A stretch of DNA of 64,000 bases from Serripes groenlandicus (taxonomy: Eukaryota > Mollusca > Bivalvia > Cardiida > Cardiidae). A program made the translations under genes and the position numbers. Positions 44,471 to 56,220 of the stretch are shown here, in pieces. Under the pieces are notes generated by a model. The model was not told where the DNA came from. It worked only from the letters and a program-made list of their open reading frames with translations, and did not search any database. The DNA lies in the NCBI GenBank assembly GCA_031761405.1, contig JASEVX010000037.1:1651284-1715283 (forward strand). The letters run 5' to 3'. Position 1 is the first letter of the stretch; each line of letters begins with the position of its first letter.

Positions 44471-44992
44471 CATTGTATTTACAGCAAGCAATCTAGATTA
44501 TTTTTTAGCTTATAGTCCTGATTTATGTAATAATGGAAATATTCCATGCGTTTGTTTTCCTTTCAAAACGAAAATACATGACATTTTAAGTGAATTGAAA
44601 ACGAAAGTAGATCAAGTAAAACTATATGTACGAAATATAAATAGTCATTTAAATTTGGATCGCAAACAGTCCGGGCAAAGCTTAATTTGATACTTAGATG
44701 ACGTGAATTATCAAATAATAATGCCAGATATCGTTAGTCTTTTGCTAAAGATCTGTGTTATTAGGTCTTTGCTGATAACAATTACAATGTAATTTTGCTT
44801 TTCTCAAAGTTGAAATGTAATTAAAACAAACTATTAAATCTAAGTTAAATACTTTTTTATTGTTTATATCAATTATTAATAATTTTCAACAAAGTCTTAA
44901 TAGTACAATTATTACAAGGTATTTGGTTTTCAACCACATTTCTATAATTTTTTTCTTCTCGAGTTTCGCCTATTTAACAAACGATAGGTTTT
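44471..44992. other. Intron; unexplained 80-codon open stretch
   Basis: The frame through 44470-44690 includes KIHDILSELKTKVDQVKLYV and ends SGQSLI-stop. It has a coiled-coil look but no family I recognise. GTGTTATTAGGTCTTTG recurs near 46288. It could be a fragment of an unidentified retroelement. Confidence 0.3.
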
Positions 44993-46170
44993 ATTGGAAG
45001 CCGCCAGGAGGCTGCTTCCTGTAGGGATGCTTAGAAATTTCGAACAAGGAAAATATTTAGACCTGCCAGCGTGACCACATATCTTAATTTCTCTTTGTCC
45101 TTACTAAGTACATTAATTTAAGGTAATGACTTTTAAAACATCCCTTTTACACTCTATATACATGTGTGAGTTTTACAAATTAAAAACAAAAGACAAAGGC
45201 CAGTATATTAATTGAATGTATGTACATTTTTATTTAAGCGAAATTCATATTGTATCTAGTCTAAACAGTAAACAGAATTGGTTACCTGCCTCAGACGCTT
45301 TATTAGTTCGATAGTATGTTAAAACCATAAACAAGAGAGGCTCGTGGTAAATGTAATCTGGTTCCTTACGTGCTATCATATATTACGCAGTAATTAGATG
45401 AAGAAGTGCAGACATGAACATATATAAACCACAGAAATATCTGTTTCAAGATCAATTTTGCCGTATAGTTGAAATGTTAATGTTTATCAAACTTATTCAT
45501 ACAAATCACAAGAAAAAAATTCTGGTAGTACTTAAAGGGAGGTAATTTGAAGTACACGCACAATTTAACTAAGTGCAGCAAATATTTTTCCCATTTGGTG
45601 TGACACATTTGTCTAATAATACACATGTATGACGAATTAATTAAACAATTTAAAGGGAATACAAATATTGAACAGAGTTAAACATTTAAATACATTTTCA
45701 ACAGCTAACCGTTTCCCACTATAGATTTTCATTTTCACAATTGTCATGGCAAAGTGCAGACATGAACATATATAAATCACAGAAATATCTGTTTCTAGAT
45801 AAATTTTGCCGTATTATAAATGTTATATTCATACCCATACATTAGGGTATCTATAAACAATTAATAAAATGTGTACACATTTATCTCGGCTTAAATTTAA
45901 TTTTGATGCTATTACTAATTTAAATAATAGTTTTCATTCATATAATTTCAATGTTTGTCAATCTTATTCATACAAATCACAAGGTAAAAAGCTTGGTATT
46001 GCTTAAAGGGAGGTAATTTGAAGTATACAACAGTATTCAAAAGGATAAATATATCAGCATATTTCCTAGTACAGTTTAAATTGTTCTAATGTTTGTGGAT
46101 TTAAATTTTCTTTTTTCTTATTTCTACATGTACAACTAAAAATTGCAGCTTCCTGTAAAGCGCCTGTTAA
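44993..46170 (+). mobile_element. Dispersed ~1.2-1.4 kb element, copy B
   Basis: Head GGAAGCCGCCAGGAGGCTGC and most of the interior match 8673-10070, including the GCAGACATGAACATATATAA blocks at 45411 and about 45757. Indels of tens of bases separate the copies. The right end is AATTGCAGCTTCCTG, less well paired than in copy A. Confidence 0.75.
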
Positions 46171-46391
46171 GCATCTCAGTGAGATTAAATTTTTTAAAGC
46201 GTCTCTGCAGGATCTCGCTCAAATCTCACGTACCTGGTTTTTTTTGTCACGTTGTATTGCGATATCTCGGACCGATGCATATCTTTGTGTTATTAGGTCT
46301 TTGTGTAATTGTAGCAAATGTGTAACTGCTAATTTTGAAATAAGTCATTCCAAACAATGTGCAGAAAGCCAAAAGTCACAAGTAAATACAC

Positions 46392-46436
46392 AACAAGAGG
46401 GCCATGATGGCCCTGGATCACTCACCTGATTTATTT
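46392..46436 (+). mobile_element. Solo family-A head
   Basis: ACAAGAGGGCCATGATGGCC then CTGGATCACTCACCTGATTT, followed by unrelated sequence rather than cores. Confidence 0.7.
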
Positions 46437-46688
46437 TTTGTGATTGGTTATGTCAAGCACAATAACACATTTGAGACAAAAATAGAGGCTCAGCAGTGCT
46501 CCATTAAATTGCTATTGATTTGGAAAAGTGTTATGAAGTTCTAAGTAATGAAGACTTTATTACCTCCTGAATTTTCTATTTATTTCTTTTTTTAGTTTAA
46601 TAAAAGATTTGTCAAGATTTAAACAAACACAATTCTTTTTTTAAACTTTTATTGAAAATAAACACTTCTTTGTGTATTTCACAAATAA
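46437..46688. other. Intron, nothing recognised
   Basis: AT-rich sequence between two element heads. Confidence 0.35.
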
Positions 46689-47900
46689 CAAGATGTGTTT
46701 GTGAGACACTGATGCCCCCGAATGGCAACATCTAGGTCAAAGGTCAAGGTCGCCAGTTCAAAAATGTTGGTACTGACAGAAAGGTCATGTCACAAGGAAT
46801 ACACATGTGAAATATGGTAGCCGTACCTGTTATGGTTCAAAAGTAGTCGTCAAGGTTAAAGTTTTTATCGAGAATGGAAACATCTAGGTCAAAGGTCAAG
46901 GTCGCAAGGTGAACATTTTTGGTACTGACAGAAAGTTCATGTCACAAGGTATACACATGTGAAATATGGTAGCCGTACCTATAATGGTTCAAAAGTAATG
47001 GCCAAGGTTAAAAAAAAAAATCGAGAATGGCAACATCTAGGTCAAAGGTCAAGGTCGCAAGGTCAAAAATTTTGGTACTGACAGAAAGGTCATGTCACAA
47101 GAAATACACATGTGAAATATGGTAGCCGTGCCTGTTATGGTTCAAAAGAAGTCGTCAAGGTTAAAGTTTTTATCGAGAATGGAAACATCTAGGTCAAAGG
47201 TCAAGGTCGCAAGGTCAAAAAATTTGGTACTGACAGAAAGGTCATATCACAAGGTATACACATGTGAAATATGGTAGCCTTACCTGTTATGGTTCAAAAG
47301 TAATGGCCAAGGTTAAAGTTTTTTTCGAGAATGGCAACATCTAGGTCAAAGGTCAAGGTCGCAAGGTCAAAAATGTTGGTACTGACAGAAAGGTCATGTC
47401 ACAAGGAATACACATGTGAAATATGGTAGCCGTACCTATTATGGTTCAAAAGTAATGGCCAAGGTTAAAACAAAAATTGAGAATGGCAACATCTAGGTCA
47501 AAGGTCAAGGTCGCAAGGTCAAACATTTTGGTACTGACAGAAAGGTCATGTCACAAGGAATACACATGTGAAATATGGTAGCCGTACCTGTTATGGTTCA
47601 AAAGTAATGGCCAAGGTTAAATTTTTTTTTCGAGAATGGCAACATCTAGGTCAAAGGTCAAGGTCGCAAGGTCAGAAATTTTGGTACTGACAGAAAGGTC
47701 ATGTCACAAGAAATACTGATGTAAAATATGGTAGCCGTACCTGTTATGGTTCAAAAGTAGTGGTCAAGGTTAAAGGTTTTTTTGTGCAGACAGACAGACA
47801 GACGCGCAGACAGACAGACAGACAGACAGACGTGCAGACAGACGTGCAGACAGGCCAAAAACTAGATGCCCACCGAATCGGAGATTCCGGGGGCATAAAA
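46689..47900 (+). mobile_element. Family-D HINE-like element, complete
   Basis: Head ACAAGATGTGTTTGTGAGAC with ACTGATGCCCCCGAATGG; seven ~152-bp cores (AACATCTAGG anchors near 46727, 46880, 47030, 47188, 47337, 47488 and 47640); (CAGA)n at 47783-47850; tail GATGCCCACCGAATCGGAGA then TTCCGGGGGCATAAAAA. Head GCCCCCGAAT pairs with tail ATTCCGGGGGC apart from one bulge. Confidence 0.85.
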
Positions 47901-47999
47901 AGAAAAGCATCTTAAATGTTTCATGAACAAAACCATGTAAAAGACAATTCATAAATAAAAAGAAAAGCATCTTAAATTTTTCATGGGTATAATATTTAC

Positions 48000-49296
48000 A
48001 GTCAAGATTGATTTATTGTTTGGTGTTTTACGCAACAGTTTTAACAATGCACATATAAGGAAAACATGCTTCACCCCCTGGTGGCCATGTTTTTCAACGG
48101 ATTGGACATATTTGAACAATCTTGGTAGAGGATGCCCCAAGGAACATTTGTGCAAAATAATTTTCAAAGCAGGCGAATACTTTTTGACAAGAAGATTTTT
48201 AAAGTTTTAACAATGCACATATAAGGCAAACAAGCTTCGCCCCCCTGGAGGCCATGTTTTTTCAACGGATCGGAAATATTTGAACAATCTTGGTAAAGGG
48301 TGCCCCAAGGAACATTTGTGCAAAATAATTTTCAAATCGGGCTAATACTTTTGGACAAGAAGATTTTTAAAGTTTTAACAATGCACATTTAAGGAAAACA
48401 AGCTCCGCCCTCTGGCGGCCATGTTTTCAACGAATTGGAAATATTTGAAAATCTTGGTAAAGGGTGCCCCAAAGGAACATTTATGCAAAATAAATTATTC
48501 AAATCGGGATAGTACTTTTAGACAAGAAGATTTTTAAAGTTTTAACAATGCACATAATAAGGAAAACAAGCTCCGCACCCAGGCGGCCATGTTTTTCAAC
48601 GGATTGGAAATATTTGAAGAATTTTGGTAAAGGGTGCCCCAAGGAACATTTGTGCTAAATAATTTTCAAATAAGGCCAGTACTTTTGGACAAGAAGACTT
48701 TTAAAGTTTAACAATGCACATATAAGGAAAACAAGCTCCGCTCCCTGGCGGCCATGTTTTTCAACGGATTGGAAACATTTGAAAAATCTTGGTAAAGGGT
48801 GCCCCAAGGAACATTTGTGAAAAATATTTTCAAATCGAGCCAGTACTTTTGGACAAGAAGATTTTTAAAGTTACAATGCACATATAAGGAAAAAAAGCTT
48901 CGCCCCCTGGCGGCCATGTTTTTCAATGGATCGGAAATATTTGAACAATCTTGGTAAAGGGTGCCCCAAGGGACATGTGTGCAAAATAATTTTCAAATCG
49001 GGCCAGTACTTTTGGACAAGAAGATTTTTAAAGATTTGGCAATATTCCCCTTTTCTGATGCCGCAGCAACCAAAGTTCTACTTGGAATTAAATTCTTTGA
49101 ACAACTTTGAAAGAGGACCACCTAAGGACCATTCCTGTGAAGTTATTTTGAAATCTGTCAATTGGTTTAGTAGGAGAAGTCATTTGTAGGAAACTGTTAA
49201 CAGACGGACAGATGACGGTGACAATGGACGACGGACGCCGAACGGTGAGTGATCACAAAAGCTCACCTTGCACTTCGTGCTTAGGTAAGCTGAAAA
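48000..49296 (+). mobile_element. Diverged A-type element with AACGGATTGGAAATATTTGA cores
   Basis: Six ~165-bp cores share GGCGGCCATGTTTTTCAACG, GGTGCCCCAAGGAACATTTG and TTTTGGACAAGAAG: the A core plan with consistent substitutions. Then come a CAGCAACCAAAGTTCTAC right part, GACGACGGACGCCG, and tail GCTCACCTTGCAC-TTC-GTGCTTAGGTAAGCTGAAAAA (49261-49296). No head was found. Confidence 0.75.
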
Positions 49297-49527
49297 ACAA
49301 GAGGACCTTGATAGTACTATATCACTCACATGATTTAATAGAACTTCTATAGTTTTCAGAGTTTTTACTCTATACATATAAGCAAAATAAGTCCTGCCAT
49401 GTTTATCAACATATCGAAATTTGAACACTCTCTGTTGAAGGTCTATCAATGAACATTTGTGTCATATTATTTTCAAATTGTGTTAGTACTTTCACCAAGT
49501 TATTACTCTATATACATATCAGGAAAC
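49297..49527 (+). mobile_element. Fragment with A-like head
   Basis: ACAAGAGGACCTTGATAGTA then ACTCACATGATTT and two decayed cores; ends at the next head. Confidence 0.5.
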
Positions 49528-50776
49528 AAGAGGGCCATGATGGCCCTGGAATCGCTCACCTGATTTTTTTTTTCACTTTAGCTATATAAGCCCCGCCATC
49601 TGGCGGGCATAGTTTCCAACCAATCAACTTGGCTTTAAGGAATCTGATAGAGGGTCACCATAGGAACATTTTTACAAAATTATTTGAAAATTGGCCTGAC
49701 ACTTTTGAAGGAGAAGATTTTTTAAGTTTTCACTATAGCAATAAAAGGCAAAATAGCCCCGCCCCCTGGTGGCCATGTTTTTTGACCAATCAACATGGCT
49801 TGAAGGAATCTGATAGAGGGTCATCCAAGGAACATTTCTACAAAATTATTTGAAAATCGGCCCGACACTTTTGGAGGAGAAGATTTTTTAAGTTTTCACT
49901 ATAGCCATATAAGGCAAAAAAGCCCCGCCCCCCCTGGCGGCCATGTTTTTCGACCAATCAACATGGCTTCATGGAATCTGATAGAGAGTCACCCAAGGAA
50001 CATTTCTACAAAATAAGTTCAAAATCTGCCAACCAGTTAGGGAGAAGTAGAATTTTGAAGTTTTTTTCGTTTCGTTGCCATGGAAACCAGAATTCTGCAT
50101 GGATCCCAAGAATTTGAAGGAATTCTGGTGAGGTCATTGAGAGGATGCTTTCTGTGAAGTTTCATCCCAATTGACCCACCGGTTACTGAGGAGAAGATGT
50201 TGAAGATTTTTTAAGTTTGCACTATAACCATAAAAGGCAAAATAGCCCCGCCCCCTGGCGGCCATGTTTTTGACCAATCAACATGACTTGAAGGAATCTG
50301 ATAGAGGGTCGCCCAAGGAACATTTCTACAATTTTTTTTGAAAATCGGCCTGACACTTTTGGAGAAGAAGATTTTTTAAGTTTGCACTATAGCCATATAA
50401 GGAAAAATAGCCCCACCCCCCTGGCGGCCATGTTTTTCGACCAATCAACATGGCTTGAAGGAATCTGATAGAGGGTCACCCGAGGAACATTTCTACAAAA
50501 TTATTTGAAAATCGGCCTGACACTTTCGGAGGAGAAGATTTTTTAAGAATTTTGAAGTTTTTTCATTTCGTTGCCATGGAAACCAGAATTCTGCATGGAT
50601 CCCGAAAATTTTAAGGAATTCTGGTGAGGACATTGAGAGGATGCTTTCTGTGAAGTTTCATCCCAGTTGACCCACCGGTTACAGAGGAGAAAATGTTGAC
50701 GGACGACGGACAACGGACGCCGGACATAGGGCGATCACAATAACTCACCTTGAGCACTTCGTGCACAGGTGAGCTA
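49528..50776 (+). mobile_element. Family-A element, complete
   Basis: Head ACAAGAGGGCCATGATGGCC; three cores, a right part (TTGCCATGGAAACCAG), two more cores, a second right part, GACGGACGACGGAC, and the tail with GCAC-TTC-GTGC (50744-50772). The right part embedded between cores shows past recombination or nested amplification. Confidence 0.85.
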
Positions 50777-51275
50777 AAAAAGCCCCGCCCATGTTTTTCA
50801 TCGGATCAGTATAATTTGAACAAGAGATATTTGTCAAACATTATGCTACTACCTGAGCGCCATGTTGTCAGGAATATTTGGACGATATTTGACCCAATGA
50901 TCTCAACATCAATAGGGGTCATTTACTGGTCACCCCCAGCCTCCATGTCAAGTTTGAGGGCCATGGGTGCAGGCAATGTTGATGGATCACTTTGACAAGC
51001 TTTTCAGGTTCAAGGCCACTGTGACCTTGACCTTTGACCAAATGACCTCAGAATCAATAGGGGTCATTTACTGGTCAGGCCTAGCCTCAATCTCAAGTTT
51101 GAGGGCCATTGGTGCAGGCAATTTCGAGTTATCACTCGGACAAGCTTTTCAGGTTCAAGGTCACTGTGATCTTGACCTTTCACCCAATGACCGGACAAGC
51201 TTTGATCTACCGACGGATGGACGGACATGTGCAAAGCAATATACCCCTCTTCTTTGAAGGGGGCATAATAATCTT
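50777..51275 (+). mobile_element. Family-E element, copy 2
   Basis: Cores AAGTTTGAGGGCCATGGGTG and GTGACCTTGACCTTTGACCA, CGACGGATGGACGGAC, tail hairpin ACCCCTCTTCTTTGAAGGGG and GCATAATAA (51242-51270). Confidence 0.75.
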
Positions 51276-51371
51276 AGTAGAGGGTACCTAATACGTGAAT
51301 GGGTTAATATAACTTGAATAATGTTAGTAACATTTCTAAGAAATTATTTGGAATCAAACTAGGAGATTCAA

Positions 51372-52627
51372 ACAAGAGGGCCATGATGGCCCTTGAATCG
51401 CTCACCTGATTTTTTATTTTTTTTTCACTTTAGCTATATAAGCCTAGCACCCTGGCAGCCATAGTTTCCGACCAATCAACTTGGCTTGTGAAGGAATCTG
51501 ATAGAGGGTCACCCTAGGAACATTTCTACAAAATTATTTGAAAATCGGCCAGATACTTTTGGAGGAGAAGATTTTCACTATAGCCATATAATGCAAAATA
51601 GCCCTGCCTACTGGCGGCCATGTTTTTTGACCAATCAACATGGCTTGAAGGAATCTGAAAGTGGGTCATCCAAGGAACATTTCTACAAAATTATTTGAAA
51701 ATCGGCCTGACACTTTTGGAGGAGAATTTTGAAGTTTTTTTCGTTTCGTTGCCATGGAAACCAGAATTCTGCATGGATCCCTAAAATTTGAAGGAATTCT
51801 GGTGAGGTCATTAAGAGGATGCTTTCTGTGAAGTTTCATCCCAATTGACCCACTGGTTACTGAGGAGAAGATGTTGAAGATTTTTTAAGTTTTCACTTTG
51901 GCCATATAAGGCAAAATAGCCCCCGCCCCCTGGCGGCCATGTTTTTCGACCAATCAACATTGCTTGAAGGAATCTGATAGAGGGTCACCCAAGGAACATT
52001 TCTACAAAATTATTTGAAAATCGGCCTGACACTTATGGAGGAGAAGATTTTTTAAGTTTTCATTATAGCCATAAAAGGCAAAATAGCCCCGCCCCCTGGC
52101 GGCCATGTTTTTTGACCAATCAACATGGCTTGAAGGAATCTGATAGAGGATCACCCAAGGAACATTTCTACAAAATTATTTGAAAATCGGCCTGACACTT
52201 TTGGAGGAGAAGATTTTTTAAGTTTGCACTATAGCCATATAAGGCAAAATAGCCCCGCCCCACCCCCCCCCCCCCCCCCTGGCGGCCATGTTTTTCGACC
52301 AACACGGGCTTTAAGGAATCTGATAGAAGGTCGTCCAAGGAACATTTCTACAAATTTATTTGAAAATCTGCCAACCAATTTGGGAGAAGAAGAATTTTGA
52401 AGTTTTTTCGGTTTCGTTGCCATGGAAACCAGAATTTTGCATGGATCCCAAAAATTTGAAGGAATTCTGGTGAGGTCATTGAGAGGATGCTTTCTGTGAA
52501 GTTTCATCCAAATTGACCCACTGGTTACTGAGGAGAAGAAGTTGACACACGACGGACGACGCACGACGGACGCCGGACAAAAGGCGATCACAATAACTCA
52601 CCTTGAGCAAAGCTCAGGTGAGCTAAA
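51372..52627 (+). mobile_element. Family-A element, complete
   Basis: Head AACAAGAGGGCCATGATGGC; core and right-part blocks in the order 2 cores, right part, 3 cores, right part; GACGGACGACGCACGACG; tail with apical stem TGAGC-AAA-GCTCA (52600-52627). A 17-C run (52263-52279) lies in one core. Confidence 0.85.
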
Positions 52628-53060
52628 AATAAGAATGTTAAAGTTTTGGCATTTTGACCCCATTCTGATGCTGCCTGGCCAACATATTTTTCAACCAATC
52701 AATAACTGGAACAAATTTTATAGAGAATTAGTCACCCAAGGATCATTTCCACTCAACTTATCTTTGAGTCAGATAAGGGGACAGAAGGGGAAAAAGTTTT
52801 GACATTTCCACCATCCCCCTTTCTGTTGCCACAGCAACTAAAGCTCTACCTGTTTGTAAAATTTAAATTTTAGAAGAGTCTTGAAAGAAGTCCATGAAAG
52901 GAACATTCATGTAAAGGATGGTTGAAATTGATTCAGTGGAGAGGATGTGATTGAAGCTAAAAGTTGGTGACAGATGGACAGACAACGGACAGAGAGGGAT
53001 CAAAATAGTGACCAGAATAGTGACCAGAATAGATCACTTTGAGCAAATAGCTGAGTTGAT
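52628..53060 (+). mobile_element. Fragment of the TTCTGATGCC family with decayed tail
   Basis: CATTCTGATGCTGCCTGGCC, CCACAGCAACTAAAGCTCTA and GACAGACAACGGACAG lead to a tail-like ATCACTTTGAGCAAATAGCT at about 53033. Confidence 0.5.
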
Positions 53061-53566
53061 TTTAAATGACATCAAGAGAAATATCTTGTATTTTCAGAAA
53101 ACATGAACTTAAACAAATATAGACTGACAGTTAGCCTAAACCTACCATGAATGAATGGAAATCAGCCAAGATAGTATACATTGACACATTGGAGTATTAT
53201 TAACCTTGCCCAAATACAGATGCAGCATACAACATCTGAGAACATTGTGGCAAAAGGAGAAATTGCTCATAACAAATGAATTGCTCATTATAAAAGCTAT
53301 ACCATGCATTTCCTGGGTAATTTATCACTATTGCTTGTACTTGCCTGGTAGGTATATCATGACACAAGCCTATATTGTGTAATGCTATCCCTGCAGCAAC
53401 CTTCAGCCTCATTATAGGAAGCCTTTACTACCACTTTACAGTTTTTGGTATGAGTCATGATCCAACCACTAATTGAACCACTGCGGCATTTGCTGCTGAG
53501 GTGTCCAACGTTTAATGGTCACATTTGTCAACTGAGCAATTTCCTTTTTTGCCAAAAGTTTTTAAA
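53061..53566. other. Intron; MITE scraps
   Basis: CAACATCTGAGAACATTGTGG and AAATTGCTCATAA (about 53227-53285) are MITE-family interior. No gene. Confidence 0.4.
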
Positions 53567-53646
53567 CAAGAGGCCCAAGAGGGCCAGTATCGCTCCACGG
53601 CCATAAGGCAAAAATTAAATCTCCAAACAGCCCTGCCCCCTAGTGG

Positions 53647-54545
53647 CAGGCTTCCCGAAATACGCCGGACCGTCGGACTTGACCGGTATTTATTGACCCA
53701 GTCCGATAACATTTGAAATTGTACAGGACCAAATGACCGGCGAAAAATATTCTCTTATGATATATAAATACTAGATATTCATATTAAAATTGTCATTGAA
53801 AGTCTCTATGCTTGTTTCTTGTTGTTATCGTGAAGTTGTAGGTGTAAATCATGTAAACTCGGCGTTGTTTACCTAAATGTATTCTCACTCGCACCTGTTT
53901 TTAACAAGTATTTTAGAGTTATTTCCCTTTGTTACAAAAGTATTTTTCTGAATCGAGTGATTTGATTGGCTGGATGATTCATGATCCTCCAATTAAATTA
54001 CGCGATACAAACAACGTTAAAAGAATGACATAAACAAAAATGTCCTTCCTTAGATACGTTGAAGGGGCCCAACCGGGCAAAAAAAGGAAAACTTCTGTTA
54101 CCGAGACAGAGAAGCAACTCAAATCAAAAGAATACGAGTTAAAAAGAAAGGATAGGGCTTTTAATGACAAATGGAAGACTGGCCGACCATGGCTGTCGTA
54201 CGATTCAGAACAGCTCAAAATGTAAACACCTCTGTATATTATGCGAATGAAGTTGATCTAATGTGTGACAAAATTGATGATGATATTGACTTCGATGAAG
54301 ACTGTTTAGACTTCCAGGATGAAATGATCAACGTCCAAAAACTCTATGAGTTTTCTAGAGAATAAATATCATATGAAAACAAAACAAAGATGCTTTAATG
54401 AATGTCAATAGTTATGTTACAATAATAATAAAATTCTTCATCTTGCGATTTCTTTTGGTCCTGTATAAATATGTTTGGTCAGGCAACTTTTAACCATCTG
54501 CCTGACCAAAGGACAGGCAGATATTTTTGACTTTCGGGAAGCCTG
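53647..54545 (+). mobile_element. 899-bp hAT-like element carrying a zinc-finger-type ORF start
   Basis: Ends CAGGCTTCCCGAAA and TTTCGGGAAGCCTG are inverted. CTAGTGG repeats on both sides (53640-53646 and 54546-54552), and one more shared C makes an 8-bp duplication possible. The related element at 21838-21870 preserves the uninterrupted site (CCCCCTAGTGGCCATATTTT). CAG-starting ends with a 7-8 bp duplication fit hAT. Confidence 0.8.
54040..54225 (+). CDS. N-terminal fragment similar to ZNF862-like/hAT-associated proteins
   Basis: Sixty-one codons starting MSFLRYVEGAQPGKKRKTSV, then RAFNDKWKTGRPWLSYDSEQ and a stop. The FxxKWxxxxPWLxYDxxxxxMxCxxC entry is shared by TTF-type zinc-finger/ZNF862-like proteins, many of which derive from hAT transposases; here it stops before the first zinc cysteines. 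The following frame (54171-54365) is acidic (DDDIDFDEDCLDFQDE) and may be the remaining C-terminal tail after internal deletion. It lies wholly inside the hAT-like element, so it is transposon-borne rather than an exon of the host gene. Confidence 0.5.
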   Translation: MSFLRYVEGAQPGKKRKTSVTETEKQLKSKEYELKRKDRAFNDKWKTGRPWLSYDSEQLKM

Positions 54546-55483
54546 CTAGTGGCCATATTTTTTACCAACCACCATGGCTTAAAGGAATCTTGTAGAGTGT
54601 CACCAAAGGAATGTTTCTGCAAAATTATTTGAAAATCGGCCTGACACTTTCGGAGGAGAAGATTTTTTAAGTTTTCACAATAGCCATATAAGGCAAAATA
54701 GCCCCACCCCATGGCGGCCATATTTTTTAACCAATCAACATGGCTTGAAGGAATCTGATAGAGGGTCACCCAAAGAATATTTCTACAAAATTATTTGAAA
54801 ATCTGCTCAACACTTTCGGAGAAGAAGATTTTTTAAATTTTCACTATGGTCATATAGAGCAAAATAGCCCCGCCCTCTGGCGGCCATATTTTTCGACCAA
54901 TCAACATGGCTTGACGGAATCTGATAGAGGGTCACCCAATGAACATTTCTACAAAACTATTTGAAAATCGGCTGAACACTTTCGGAGAAGAAGATTTTTT
55001 AAGTTTTCACCATGGTCATTTAAGGCAAAATAGCCCCGCCCTCTGCCGACCATGTTTTTCGACCAATCAACATTTCTTGAATCTAATAAAGGGTCACCCA
55101 AGGAACATTTCTACAAAATTATTTGAAAATCGGCCTGACACTTTCAGAGAAGAAGATTTTGTAAGTTTTCACTATTTTTTTCTTTTGGTTGCCATGGAAA
55201 CCAGAATTATGGATGGATCAAAAAAAATTGAAGGAATTAAAGAGAGAACATTGAGAGGATGTTTCCTATGAAGTTTCAACCAAATTGGCCAAGTGGTTAG
55301 TGAGAAGAAGTTGTTTAAAGGAAAAAGTTTACGCACGCACGCACGCACAACGGACAATTCGCCATGACATAAGCTCGACTGGCTTTCAGCCAGTGGAGCT
55401 AAAAATCATCTGCTGCAAGAACAGCAATTTGAGTCTGCAAGTGGAAAATGGGGATTCACAATTGATGTTAAATAAATGAGTTA

Positions 55484-55918
55484 ACAAGAGCTGGCCGTAA
55501 TACAGCTTGCTTGACTTTTTGACAATAAACAAAACTTTTTACAGTAAAAAGCAAAACAAATATCCTTGACAGAGTTACCTTCTCTTGTCTACAGATGGTG
55601 GTCAAGATGGCAAACAAGTATTCCAAGTTTCACAGTAATATCCTTAATATTTAAGACAATTATTGGATTTTACCCAGATTCAATGTATTTTTTAAGTCGA
55701 AAAAGGGCCATATTTCTTACAAAAACCTTGACAGAGTTATGTTCTCTTGTCTGTTGTTGGAGGTTATGATGGTGAACAAGTATTGTAAGTTTCAAAGCAA
55801 TATCTGTAATGGTTTTGAAAAAAGGGGAGGTGGTATAAAAAACTTAACCAAGGTTTGAGTGACGTCAAAGCCGAGTAGGACAACTTGCCTTTTCTTCGAA
55901 AAAACGAGCTAAAAACTA
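55484..55918 (+). mobile_element. HINE-like element with AGCTGGCCGTAATACAGCT head
   Basis: Head ACAAGAGCTGGCCGTAATAC-AGCTTGC; two ~165-bp cores (CCTTGACAGAGTTACCTTCT; AACAAGTATTCCAAGTTTCA); right end CAACTTGCCTTTTCTTCG then AAAAAACGAGCTAAAAA. Only copy in the window. Confidence 0.6.
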
Positions 55919-56137
55919 AACTAGAGCAATTAACTAAACATGTACTAGAGAGATTTCCAAATACAATGAGAACTTGAGATATAACCCTCTCCCCTGATAG
56001 AGACAACATATGATGCCTTTGCAGTACAGGATCTTTATCGCAATGCTTTCAACTCTGAATGGAAAATATGTTTTACAATTTTTCAGATGTTAATTTCTTT
56101 TACAATTATTTTATATTATTAGGCACAAAAGTCTTAC

Positions 56138-56220
56138 CTGGCGAACATATGTGTTTTTTAAAGCATCTATTTGGGCTTGTCTATAACCTAAGTAAATGGC
56201 AAAAATCTCCCAGTCGGAAC
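56138..56220 (-). CDS. Exon 2: first half of Death domain
   Basis: Acceptor TACTTTGCAG and donor GTAAGAC border 83 bp, in phase 1 and out phase 0. It encodes SDWEIFAIYLGYRQAQIDAL then KNTYVRQ. The order xLGxDWExxAxxLGxxxxxIxxI is the helix 1-2-3 signature of Death domains, with the buried Trp (visible residue 39) and LG present. Preceding residues EYSEQLG come from exon 1. Confidence 0.9.

Larger units (their letters stand above)
53567..55407 (+). mobile_element. Family-C pearl/HINE-like element, interrupted by a hAT-like insertion
   Basis: Head ACAAGAGGCCCAAGAGGGCC with ATCGCTCCACGGCC; cores resume after the insertion at 54553; right part TTGCCATGGAAACCAG; (ACGC)n; tail GACTGGCTTTCAGCCAGTGG and AGCTAAAAA (55368-55404). 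Without the 899-bp insert it parallels 21784-22874 closely. Confidence 0.85.

Noticed and set aside
47770..47970. Minus-strand open frame with CLSVCASVCLS repeats
   Set aside because: It is the translation of a (CAGA)n microsatellite in a family-D right end.
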